A stretch of 46,054 bases of DNA from positions 1-46,054 of IMG/VR virus record IMGVR_UViG_3300036828_000098; one strand, written 5' to 3'. This document shows, piece after piece, positions 22,013 through 30,200 of this stretch. The DNA comes from a virus. The notes under the pieces were generated by a model that was not told the DNA's origin, searched no databases, and saw only the letters and a program-made list of their open reading frames with translations. The position numbers and the translations under genes are program-made. Position 1 is the stretch's first letter; each line of letters opens with the position of its first letter.

Positions 22013-22088
22013 GGAAACCTCGATCGGGAGGACAGGCCCAAAGCCTTGAGTGGTCCGATCACCACTCCAACATAGGAGGTTTGCCATC
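22006..22088 (+). promoter_or_regulatory. Structured leader of the SSB-like gene, predicted target of the phage small RNA
   Basis: Three hairpins in 83 nt: CCTC/GAGG around 22019-22032, AGGC-CCAAA-GCCT (22034-22046) and GAGTGGT-CCGATC-ACCACTC (22048-22067), then AGGAGG before the ATG at 22089. The segment ACAGGCCCAAAGCCT (22032-22046) is the exact complement of the apical hairpin of the small RNA at 11266-11362. The loops CCAAA and UUUGG are complementary, as in a kissing pair. Confidence 0.65.
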
Positions 22089-22622
22089 ATGGCAGACACC
22101 GAACTAGGTATCATCTCGTTGGAAGAGAACCTCTCTGATGTAGAACGCCCGCCGGAAATCCCGGTTGGCCGATACGTTGGGGAAATTCAGTCCATCGAGG
22201 TTAAGACGTCACAGCAGGGCAATGATTACTTTGCCATGCAAGTCTTGATCCCGGCGGAGAACATTCCCGCCGAGGTTGCAGAGCACTACGAGGACGGAGC
22301 GAAGTTCTTCTATAACCGATTGCTCGTGCCTAAGCAGGGCGACCGCCGCTCTCTTTGGAACCTGCGTCAGTTCGTGGAGAAGATCGGTCTGGACTCCAAC
22401 ACGACAGAGGTTGATCCGAACGAATGGATGAACCAGAATATCGGCGTGGTTATTGGGTCGGAGAAGAACTTGGATGGTGAATTGCGCAGCACAATCCGCT
22501 CGCTGTTCGCTGCCGAGGACGCTCCGGCTCGCGAAGAAGCGGAAGAGGTTGAGCAGGAAGCTCCTCCTCCTCGCAAACGTGCAGCTGCTGAAACGGCTAC
22601 AGGACGTGGCCGTAGGCGGTAA
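22089..22622 (+). CDS. SSB-like protein (DUF669/DUF2815-like neighbourhood)
   Basis: The ATG at 22089 has AGGAGG 9 nt upstream; earlier starts lack a site. The 177-residue protein begins with a beta-rich domain (PVGRYVGEIQSIEVKTSQQG, then FYNRLLVPK, NIGVVIGSEKN) resembling phage single-strand-binding proteins found beside Sak4, and ends in an acidic then Arg-rich tail (PPPRKRAAA...GRGRRR). Bacterial SSBs have an acidic tip; here the end is basic, which is unusual. It would coat ssDNA in replication and annealing. Its leader is the predicted target of the small RNA. Confidence 0.6.
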   Translation: MADTELGIISLEENLSDVERPPEIPVGRYVGEIQSIEVKTSQQGNDYFAMQVLIPAENIPAEVAEHYEDGAKFFYNRLLVPKQGDRRSLWNLRQFVEKIGLDSNTTEVDPNEWMNQNIGVVIGSEKNLDGELRSTIRSLFAAEDAPAREEAEEVEQEAPPPRKRAAAETATGRGRRR

Positions 22623-22640
22623 TAACTAACCGGGGGGTGC

Positions 22641-22653
22641 GTGTGACTCACAC
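22641..22653. repeat. Genome palindrome, exact, with extended arms
   Basis: Arms extend to a perfect 11-bp stem (22636-22646 and 22648-22658) after the SSB-like gene, followed by TTCCCTT; a weak terminator or mRNA end is possible. Confidence 0.85.
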
Positions 22654-22677
22654 GCACCTTCCCTTATGGAGAGTCAA

Positions 22678-22941
22678 ATGAATGATGTAAGCCTTATTAC
22701 TATCTCTCTCAATCCTCCGTATCCAGAGAGCGGTATGGTTACGACGATTGTGCGACTGACAGGGCAGGACAAAAGCAACATCGATAGGGCAGCAGACTTT
22801 CTTGGAATGACCAAGGCCACATTGATGCGTATTTTGTTGGTGAAGGGTGCAGGGAGCATTCTGAGCGAGCTAGGAGTAACGGTCGAGTACGAACAGAATG
22901 ACCATGTGGACCTATCGAGAGGGGAGAAGTTGATTGAGTAA
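22678..22941 (+). CDS. Ribbon-helix-helix-like DNA-binding protein
   Basis: The start at 22678 has GGAG 7 nt upstream. The 87-residue protein has a strand TTIVRLTG followed by two helices (QDKSNIDRAADFLG, MTKATLMRILLVKG), the pattern of CopG/Arc-type ribbon-helix-helix repressors. Such dimers bind short palindromes; CopG recognises a 13-bp pseudosymmetric element, the same length as the genome palindrome. That makes it the most attractive candidate for the palindrome reader, by inference only. The stop overlaps the helicase start. Confidence 0.55.
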   Translation: MNDVSLITISLNPPYPESGMVTTIVRLTGQDKSNIDRAADFLGMTKATLMRILLVKGAGSILSELGVTVEYEQNDHVDLSRGEKLIE

Positions 22942-24166
22942 AGAAATTACCCTATCACACCAACAAGAGAACGCTGTGTCAATGTGCTTGGATAGCCAAG
23001 TACGAATGCTGTCGGTGACGGGACGTGCAGGGACAGGAAAGACTTCGGTCTTGGGTGCCGCGTTCAGAGAAACGAAAACCGATGTGGGTGATGGACGAGT
23101 GGTACTGTGTGCGCCTACGGGCCGCGCGGCAAAGAGGATCACAGAGCTAACGGGGATCAAGGCAAAGACTATTCACAAGCTATTGGAGTTCCCTGAGCCT
23201 GACGACGAGGATGAAAATGGGAAGCCGCTGCCTCCAGAACCAAGGCGTAATCGTGACCGTCCTTTGTTCGAGAAGGTAGTGTACGTCGATGAGAGTTCCA
23301 TGCTATCTCAGCAGCTATACGATCAGTTGATGGAAGCATTGCCCAACAGTGGACGTGTTCGCTTCTTTGGGGACAACGAGCAATTGCCTCCTGTGGATAA
23401 GGGAGCGCCTTTCGAGTCTTTGCTCAAGACAAAATCTTGCATCGAACTAACATTCTGCTTCAGGTCAGATGACGAGATAATCAGCAACGCGGAACGCATA
23501 CGTGCGGGCCGCATTCCTTTGCGCAATCACAGGTTCGAGATTGTCTATACGAATACTCCGGTCAAGACATTGATCAAAATCGCAGATCGTTCTGTGGTGG
23601 AACAGGCATGTCAGATAATCATGCCGACAAGGAATGGCAATCATGGCACAGCACGAGTTAATCCATCTCTGCAACTTAGGTTCAATCCCAGTGGAGACAT
23701 TCTTAGAGTCGAGCGGCATGAGCGACTTGCTAAGAATTCTCAAGACCCACCCATCGCTCTACGAGGCGGAGATAAGTTTCTCTGGAACAAGAATGACTAT
23801 TCACTTAAGTTGTTCAACGGAGAAATTGGGTACATTGATTGGGTCAACTCCGAAGACGGAAGTTTACAGCTTTCAATGGATGGAAGGACTGTCGTGGTCC
23901 CCCCCTTCATACAGGTATACTCGCCCTATCATGGATCGATCATCCACTACGATCCTAGAAAGAAAATCGAGCTTGGCTATGCGGTTACGACGCACAAGGC
24001 TCAAGGCTCTGAGTTCGACACTGTAGTTTATTGCATGTGTCGAGGCGCGCCACGGTTATTAAATAGGAGGAACTTCTATACGGCAGTGACAAGAGCGAAG
24101 CACAACGTGATCGTTGTGACTGATAGCGTAGCAATGGGTTTGGCAATGAGGAGATACAATGGCTAG
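22934..24166 (+). CDS. RecD/Dda-like superfamily 1B helicase
   Basis: A 410-residue ATP-dependent 5'-3' DNA helicase. Walker A is GRAGTGKTS (about 30-38), motif Ia is CAPTGRAAKRI, motif II is VYVDESSM (119-120 DE), motif III is FFGDNEQLPPV (about 144-154), motif V is TTHKAQGSEFDTV, motif VI is YTAVTRAKHNVIVV. It starts at TTG 22934 with GGGGAG about 7 nt upstream and overlaps the previous stop. It is the only helicase recognised here, so it may unwind at the fork or at recombination intermediates. Confidence 0.88.
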   Translation: MSKEITLSHQQENAVSMCLDSQVRMLSVTGRAGTGKTSVLGAAFRETKTDVGDGRVVLCAPTGRAAKRITELTGIKAKTIHKLLEFPEPDDEDENGKPLPPEPRRNRDRPLFEKVVYVDESSMLSQQLYDQLMEALPNSGRVRFFGDNEQLPPVDKGAPFESLLKTKSCIELTFCFRSDDEIISNAERIRAGRIPLRNHRFEIVYTNTPVKTLIKIADRSVVEQACQIIMPTRNGNHGTARVNPSLQLRFNPSGDILRVERHERLAKNSQDPPIALRGGDKFLWNKNDYSLKLFNGEIGYIDWVNSEDGSLQLSMDGRTVVVPPFIQVYSPYHGSIIHYDPRKKIELGYAVTTHKAQGSEFDTVVYCMCRGAPRLLNRRNFYTAVTRAKHNVIVVTDSVAMGLAMRRYNG

Positions 24167-24428
24167 ATATAATCCAGATGAATTGCCTGAGTACAACGAG
24201 GCACTGATGTGTCCCGATTGTCAAGAAAAGAGCGACGTCATCATCGGGCTGTACGGTCTGTTTGGTGGTGGCATAGGTCCGTACACGATGTGTGCGGATT
24301 GCGGAAAGATCGTATCGAAGTCGTGTGAGTCACACGAGCAGAACCCAATCATTGATGCAGAATTCTCGGAGGTTAAAGATGGGGAACGTGGTACAATTGA
24401 GAAAGATAAAGATCGATCAACCGAGTGA
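24159..24428 (+). CDS. Small zinc-ribbon protein before the polymerase
   Basis: An 89-residue protein with CPDC (about 18-21) and CADC (about 45-48), a zinc ribbon with Gly-rich loop (YGLFGGGIGPYTM), followed by an acidic tail. GAGGAG lies 6 nt before the ATG, which overlaps the helicase stop. An exact palindrome (24323-24335) encodes CESHE. Its last 50 bp overlap the polymerase start. The position suggests a replication accessory protein. Confidence 0.6.
   Translation: MARYNPDELPEYNEALMCPDCQEKSDVIIGLYGLFGGGIGPYTMCADCGKIVSKSCESHEQNPIIDAEFSEVKDGERGTIEKDKDRSTE
24323..24335. repeat. Genome palindrome, exact (centre G)
   Basis: Inside the zinc-ribbon gene, encoding SCESHE, about 45 bp before the polymerase start. 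Confidence 0.9.
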
Positions 24429-26934
24429 TCTAGGAGAACTCGAAGATCAGTTTCGCGCTCATGCGTCAGACTTTGGACTGGTGACGCAAGTATTCGGGGA
24501 GGGGCCAATCAATGCGAGTCTGGCGATTGTCGGCGAAGGGCCGGGTGAAAGCGAGGTTCAAAAAGGTAGACCGTTCATTGGAGGATCAGGTCGATTACTG
24601 TTCGATACCCTTAAAACGATCGGCCTTGACCGCACGAAACTATACACTACGAATGTGGTCAAGAGGCAGATTTCGCTTTCGCGCCACGGGGATGAGAAGA
24701 ACATCGTCAAGAGGGACGAGCTAGAAAAGTGGGTCGAGATGCTCCACTGGGAGCTATCTAAGTTACCCAATCTCAGAACAATCCTTATCATGGGAGGGTA
24801 TGCCATCTATGCCCTTCTTGGGGAAGAGCGAGTTACCCATTGGAGGGGATCAGTTATCGAAAGAGCAAAGTTCCCCGGCAATAGGCTAGGTACTTACGTT
24901 GTTACTATCAATCCCGCATACGCCATGCGGGAACTCAAACTCGAACCTGTGTTCGCTCTAGACATAAGGAACAAACTCCGTGCAGTATTCGAGGGAACAT
25001 TCGAACCTTACAAGATTGATACGCTCATTAACCCTACGTACCAACAGGCTCTCAAGGCGATTGAAGATATTAGAAAGGCAAAGAAACCAACTACTTGCGA
25101 CATTGAAGTTATTGGAGGTCACACAGCCTGTATTGGTTTCGCTAACGATCCACATAGGTCTGTCTGCATCAATTGGCGTGACGATCGACGTAATCGTTAC
25201 ACCTTACAACAAGAAGCCGACATTCTCTACGCCATACAAGGACTGTGTGACTCACACAAATCTAACGCAGTTCCCCTTATTGGCCAGAATTGTCAATACG
25301 ATACTTACACGCTGCGGCTTAGCGATTGGCTCAGTGTTGGTTTTTCAGACGACACGCTGCTTCAACACCATACCCTGTACCCTCAACTTCCACACAATCT
25401 CGCCTTCCTCACCTCCCAATACACAACTCATCCATTCTATAAGGATGAAATTGAGTCGTGGAAGGAGGGAGGTAACATCGATGATTTCTGGCGGTATAAC
25501 GGAAAAGATACTTGCGTCACTCTCATATGCTGGATGAAGATGTGCAAGGAACTCAAGGACCAAGGTCTTTGGGATTTCTATCGTAACCATGTCATGCGAG
25601 CGCATCCACATCTTGTTGCGGCTACGTGTCATGGCGTGGCCGTCGATCTTGAACGCAAGAAGAAGATTGTCGAACTAGTGTCGATGGACGTCCAAGGTAT
25701 CCTTGGTCAATTCCATGAGTGCGTCCACGAGTTGACTGGTGATCCTGACTACTATCCCAATCCGGGTTCGTGGCAGCAAATGCGCGTGCTGTACTTCACT
25801 CGTTTGGGTCTACGCGGCCGAGGCTTCTCAACCGACGAAGCCAATCGTGTTCAGATGTTACGTAGCCCGGAAACTCCACCACTAGCTAGGGAGATGATAA
25901 GCCTTGTTGGAAAGTATGCAGAAGAGAGCAAGTTTCTCGGTACTTATGCTGAGTCTCAAGTTGGTCCAGACGGGAGATTTAGATGTGAGTATCGACAGAA
26001 CGGGGTACAGCGTGCCCCCGGCAGGCTGTCGTCCTCTAGTCTTCTTGATGGACAGGGAGGCAACATGCAGAACCAACCAGTTCGGGCGAGAGAAATGTAC
26101 GTGTGCGATCCCGGAATGGTCTTTGGATACTTTGATCTGTCTCAGGCTGAAGCCCGAGTTGTCGCTTGGCGTGCAGGTATTGCCAAATGGCAAGAGCAAT
26201 TTGAGAAGGCGAGGCTTGACGGGCTGTATGACTGTCATCGCGCGCTAGCCTCGGATATGTTCAAGATACCATATGACGAAACTCCGTCATACGACCACGA
26301 TGAAGATGGGAGACCTACCATACGATATGTAGCCAAGCGTTGCCGACATGGGCTTAACTATAGAATGGAACGATACAAGCTCGCGGAAGTGACAGGGCTA
26401 TCATACAACGATGCAAACAGGAACTTTATCATTTACCATGCCACAACTCCTGAGTTGGAGAAGTGGTGGGGCGCTGAGGAAGCTAAATTCAGGAAAGACA
26501 GGGAAGTGTACAATGCGCTTGGACGAAGACTCAAAGTCATTCAAAGAATTGACGAGGATGTATTACGATCCATCGTGGCCTTCTATCCCCAGTCCACCAT
26601 TGGAGATAAAGTCACCCAAGTCTGGTATCAGTCGGAACAGGATGATGATTGGCCAGATGACGCTCGTATTGGGATTGATGTTCACGATAATCTGGTGTGT
26701 ATTGCTAGCCATAGGACTGTTAAAACTGCTCTTTCTATTATGGTGAAGCACGCAGAGAAACCCATCCCGATAAAGAACATATTCACGAACAGGATCGAGC
26801 ACCTAATCGTCCCGGCTGAAGCCAAGATATCATATCCTGTCAGCTTACAGTTACGGGATGATGGGAAGCGAGAATATGTCGAAGACCCGAAAGGCACTCA
26901 CAGATGGAGTCATCTAAAGAAGGTAAAGCTATAA
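24379..26934 (+). CDS. polA: Family A DNA polymerase fused to an N-terminal UDG-like domain
   Basis: Start at ATG 24379 (GGAGG 8 nt upstream); 851 residues. Residues about 40-210 resemble family 4 uracil-DNA glycosylase: GEGPGESE (52-59) with GRPFIGGSG, and INPAYAMR (177-184), where the usual catalytic His is Asn; the Fe-S cysteines are absent. The 3'-5' exonuclease has all three motifs (D241/E243, N304/D308, Y373/D377). The polymerase shows motif A FDLSQAEAR (D586, E591), motif B R649-K653-H657-Y661, and motif C VHDN (D770). H657 aligns with E. coli Phe762 and N771 replaces the usual Glu. It copies the phage genome with proofreading. Confidence 0.92.
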   Translation: MGNVVQLRKIKIDQPSDLGELEDQFRAHASDFGLVTQVFGEGPINASLAIVGEGPGESEVQKGRPFIGGSGRLLFDTLKTIGLDRTKLYTTNVVKRQISLSRHGDEKNIVKRDELEKWVEMLHWELSKLPNLRTILIMGGYAIYALLGEERVTHWRGSVIERAKFPGNRLGTYVVTINPAYAMRELKLEPVFALDIRNKLRAVFEGTFEPYKIDTLINPTYQQALKAIEDIRKAKKPTTCDIEVIGGHTACIGFANDPHRSVCINWRDDRRNRYTLQQEADILYAIQGLCDSHKSNAVPLIGQNCQYDTYTLRLSDWLSVGFSDDTLLQHHTLYPQLPHNLAFLTSQYTTHPFYKDEIESWKEGGNIDDFWRYNGKDTCVTLICWMKMCKELKDQGLWDFYRNHVMRAHPHLVAATCHGVAVDLERKKKIVELVSMDVQGILGQFHECVHELTGDPDYYPNPGSWQQMRVLYFTRLGLRGRGFSTDEANRVQMLRSPETPPLAREMISLVGKYAEESKFLGTYAESQVGPDGRFRCEYRQNGVQRAPGRLSSSSLLDGQGGNMQNQPVRAREMYVCDPGMVFGYFDLSQAEARVVAWRAGIAKWQEQFEKARLDGLYDCHRALASDMFKIPYDETPSYDHDEDGRPTIRYVAKRCRHGLNYRMERYKLAEVTGLSYNDANRNFIIYHATTPELEKWWGAEEAKFRKDREVYNALGRRLKVIQRIDEDVLRSIVAFYPQSTIGDKVTQVWYQSEQDDDWPDDARIGIDVHDNLVCIASHRTVKTALSIMVKHAEKPIPIKNIFTNRIEHLIVPAEAKISYPVSLQLRDDGKREYVEDPKGTHRWSHLKKVKL
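25245..25257. repeat. Genome palindrome, exact (centre C)
   Basis: Inside the polymerase exonuclease domain, encoding LCDSHK between exonuclease motifs I and II. Confidence 0.9.
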
Positions 26935-27179
26935 CTCTGAGGTACCGGCAATGGCATCAAGAGTTGCACAACATCTTGATCGAGCAAGGACTTCAAGGCT
27001 ATTCATATCGTGCAATAGCTAGGTACTTCAAGGGCCGAATTGACAATGAGGAATTGCAAGGGTACCTTGAACTATTACTTAAGGAGGACAAGGTACAGAA
27101 GTTCAGGTGGAAGCGTGACTACCATTGGCGTGCTACGGTGAACCTGCCGAAGAAGGACAACGCGCCGAGCACGAATTGA
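26904..27179 (+). CDS. Hypothetical winged-helix-like protein, last early gene
   Basis: A 91-residue basic protein overlapping the polymerase end by 31 bp. It has helices with AIARYFKGRIDNEELQGYLELLLKE, followed by a strand-rich end (KFRWKRDYHWRATVNLP), suggesting a small winged helix. No family is recognised. It is followed by the convergent terminator. Confidence 0.5.
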   Translation: MESSKEGKAITLRYRQWHQELHNILIEQGLQGYSYRAIARYFKGRIDNEELQGYLELLLKEDKVQKFRWKRDYHWRATVNLPKKDNAPSTN

Positions 27180-27225
27180 CGTGCTTCAAACTGTAGGGGC
27201 GACTGTAAGCGTCCCGGCGTCAATT

Positions 27226-27254
27226 GCCCCGTGTGAGTCACACGGGGCTTTTTT
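27226..27254 (+). terminator. Intrinsic terminator of the rightward operon, built on a palindrome copy
   Basis: GCCCC (27226-27230), the exact 13-bp palindrome (27231-27243) and GGGGC (27244-27248) form an 11-bp perfect stem with one central base, followed by six T residues (27249-27254). It ends the early transcript exactly where the late operon arrives from the other side (its last stop is at 27254-27256). Confidence 0.85.
27231..27243. repeat. Genome palindrome, exact (centre G)
   Basis: Central part of the convergent intrinsic terminator. Confidence 0.95.
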
Positions 27255-30200
27255 CATTGGTCAGTATCGGCGTTCATGCCGGGCTCATTGGGACTGAGCA
27301 TCTTGATCGAGAAGTGCTTGGTCGGTCCAAGTTTCTGGCGCACCATTGGTAACTTGTCGAACTTCTGCTCTGTGGCTTGGATCGTGTTCAGGATCATCTT
27401 GCCCACGAGCTGACGCTGATATCCATAGAAGTCCTTGACTGCTTTGTAGTTGGTCGGATCGACTTCTTGCTTCTTCAGGTAATCAATCAGTCTCGGCTGC
27501 TTCTCCATTTCTTTCAGCCATACTTGATCGTCACCACGGCTCACAGTGCTTAGCCTCTTAAGCTCTTGTGTCCATATGCTGTAATTCTTCCACATGGAAC
27601 GGTAGCCTATGCCGCCCTTCTCCGGGCTATCTTTCTTGAACGTCTCTTCCATTTGCTTCATGAATGCCGAATACAATGGGTTCTTCGGCTCGGCCACAGA
27701 CACGCCGGGATTGGGTATCTTGCCGTTAACGGTCGGAGGCAATTGCGGCATGAATGGTCCGACCTTCGCCATGCCAGCGCCAGAGACGCCGGGGCTCTTG
27801 AGCGATACTGCTCCCTTGTTTCGTTCCCAAGTGTCGTATCGTTTCGCCAAATCACTAATCGTGTGATCAAGCTCGAACAGCTTCTGGTTAACCACGGGTG
27901 AGCCGGATACCTGTTGGGTATAATCCCCGCCGAGTGCTGAAGTAATGTCACGTAGTATGGCAGTTTTCTGCAACGCGCGTTCGGCACCCTGCTGTATACC
28001 AGCCTTTGCCGTTGCCCACGCACCTGATCCTTCAGGCACGTCGCTCATCGCATGCATCATTTGCAGCCAGATGTCAGCAACTCCGGGGAACATTTGTCTC
28101 GCGCCTAATTCAATGTTGTTCTCTTTGTATCCCACATCATATGGGTTTACCTTGCGCTGGTATATGTCTCCAATGAAACCACCGGGAGGCAGTACCATAC
28201 CTGTCCCAGCAGCAAGCCCTGCATTGAGTAGGGGTGGAAATGGTGGTGAAATGTTCGTGCCAACGAAGGCTTTTACTGCATCCCATATGTCTTGGTATCC
28301 GTTTTGGTTGGAGCGTCCATAGTATTGATGCGCGAGTGACTTGGCCAATACTTTTGGAAACACGGCTTCCTGATACCAAGACAATTCGAGACCTTGGTAT
28401 GGTTTCTTTCCGGGTACTGCGATGTATATATTATTGTTCTGTGCGTATTCACTCCGCTGATCCACATCATAGTCAACGTATTGCTGTCCTTGTTGCATGT
28501 TCCACAAATACGCGACTACCTGAGGCATAACCGTTCCGAGTGTGTATGCCATGTTTGCTCTGACAGGATTGTCTCTCAGGGCTTTGATCGTTCGGGCCGG
28601 AGATTGAACAAGAACGCCAGACCAAGGAATGATCTCTCTCAGTCCTGCCGTAATAACGCCAGCGCCTTTAGCAACTCCAGCACCTAGCATGTTTGGACCT
28701 TGATACTTGAGTAGCTTCGCGCCACCACCTTCTCTGTAGAAAGGTGAGCCACGTACAGAGGGATCGCCTGTGTAGTCGCGGTAATACATGCCAAGGGCTG
28801 ACGGGTCTAGCGGTACATACCTCCGCTGAAGATTTCCTTGAGGGTCTCTTTCAAAGACAACCCTTTGGGCACCTCTATTCATGGCCTTGGAAGCCCACGC
28901 AAATCCGGGTGACTCGACAACAGCTTGCCTTGTAATTTCCGCGCCTTTGCCATATGGATGCGTCCAACCATGCTGAATTGGGTACACGTTGCTCAGATAT
29001 CTTCCGAAAGTCCTAGCGGCATTCGACATATAGTCAAGTATGGGACTTACTGGATGGTTCGATGGATATTGCAGCTTTGCACTTGCAAGTCCTTGGTTGA
29101 TTTCTCTTTCGCCTCTGACTATTTCACCGGATACGCCGCCTGACTCTTTAAGCTTTGCATAGAGTGAGTTGTTCCAAGCCTGCTCAAATGTTCGCGATAT
29201 TAGATTGTGATACTGCGGAGGGATCATTCGGCCAATAGGGTTATTGCTTATCCAACCCTCGAAGGCTTTTGCGGTAGGTGTCCATATGTGTGCGATTTGA
29301 GGTATTGCTGCCCTTGGAATAGCGCCCAGAGTTCGTGTGAGTCCCACAGGACCGATAGGCTTTCCTGCCCTATCCACTATTCCGATTGGGTATGTGGTCC
29401 AGCCTTGTTCCAAAGCGCGCAGCATAGCAACTGGCGCGAACGTAGGCATCCACGGTCCAGTTGTCGTGAACGTGAATGGCTTCTTGGCCAACGAGGTGAA
29501 GTACGAACCAAGATTGCTTACAGGTTCTCCCGACTTCAAGGCGCTAGCTAGGAATGGGTCTGTGGTGTAGTGGACAGTATCGCCATTTAGTCTCAGTGGT
29601 AGGATGGCTCCGTTTGCAGCCGCGACTTGTCCGTTGTTCCTTACCCATTTCTCGCTTCGAGGCGTGAACGCTCCGGGCGGTGATGCATTAACGAGGGTGT
29701 GCCTAGCATCATTATCGAGTGTGCTGCCCATTGCTTTGCGCATGGTGTCCTCTATCACGCGCAATGGGTTATCGTTGTTCAAAATCCGCTGTAGCGTTAC
29801 CTTTTGATTTCCCCTCTCGTCGAATATTGGCATTGTTGGCCGTATCTGGGCCATAGCACTTAGTTCTGTCGGGTTCTGCGCTGCGTATTGCGAGTCGCTT
29901 ACGAACCTTCGCGTCTCGGCTAAGTTGTTCTGCAAGTGTTGATACGCCTGACGGAAGTCGGGATTGGCTGCTTCATAATCGCGTACAGTTTGCCTTGCGC
30001 TCGTAGTTCCGAACTGGCCATTTCTGGTCCAGACTTCACCGTTTATGTCCTTGTATCTTGCAGGCGGAGGGTCCGCTAGCTTTGTGAGTTGCGTGCGAGG
30101 CTGACCGCTTGGCAATGTGGTCCTTAGCTGATTGTTAACTTCAAGTTGCTCGGCGAGCATGTTCGCCTTTATGTAATGGGCGAAGTCAGGATTTTCCCGA

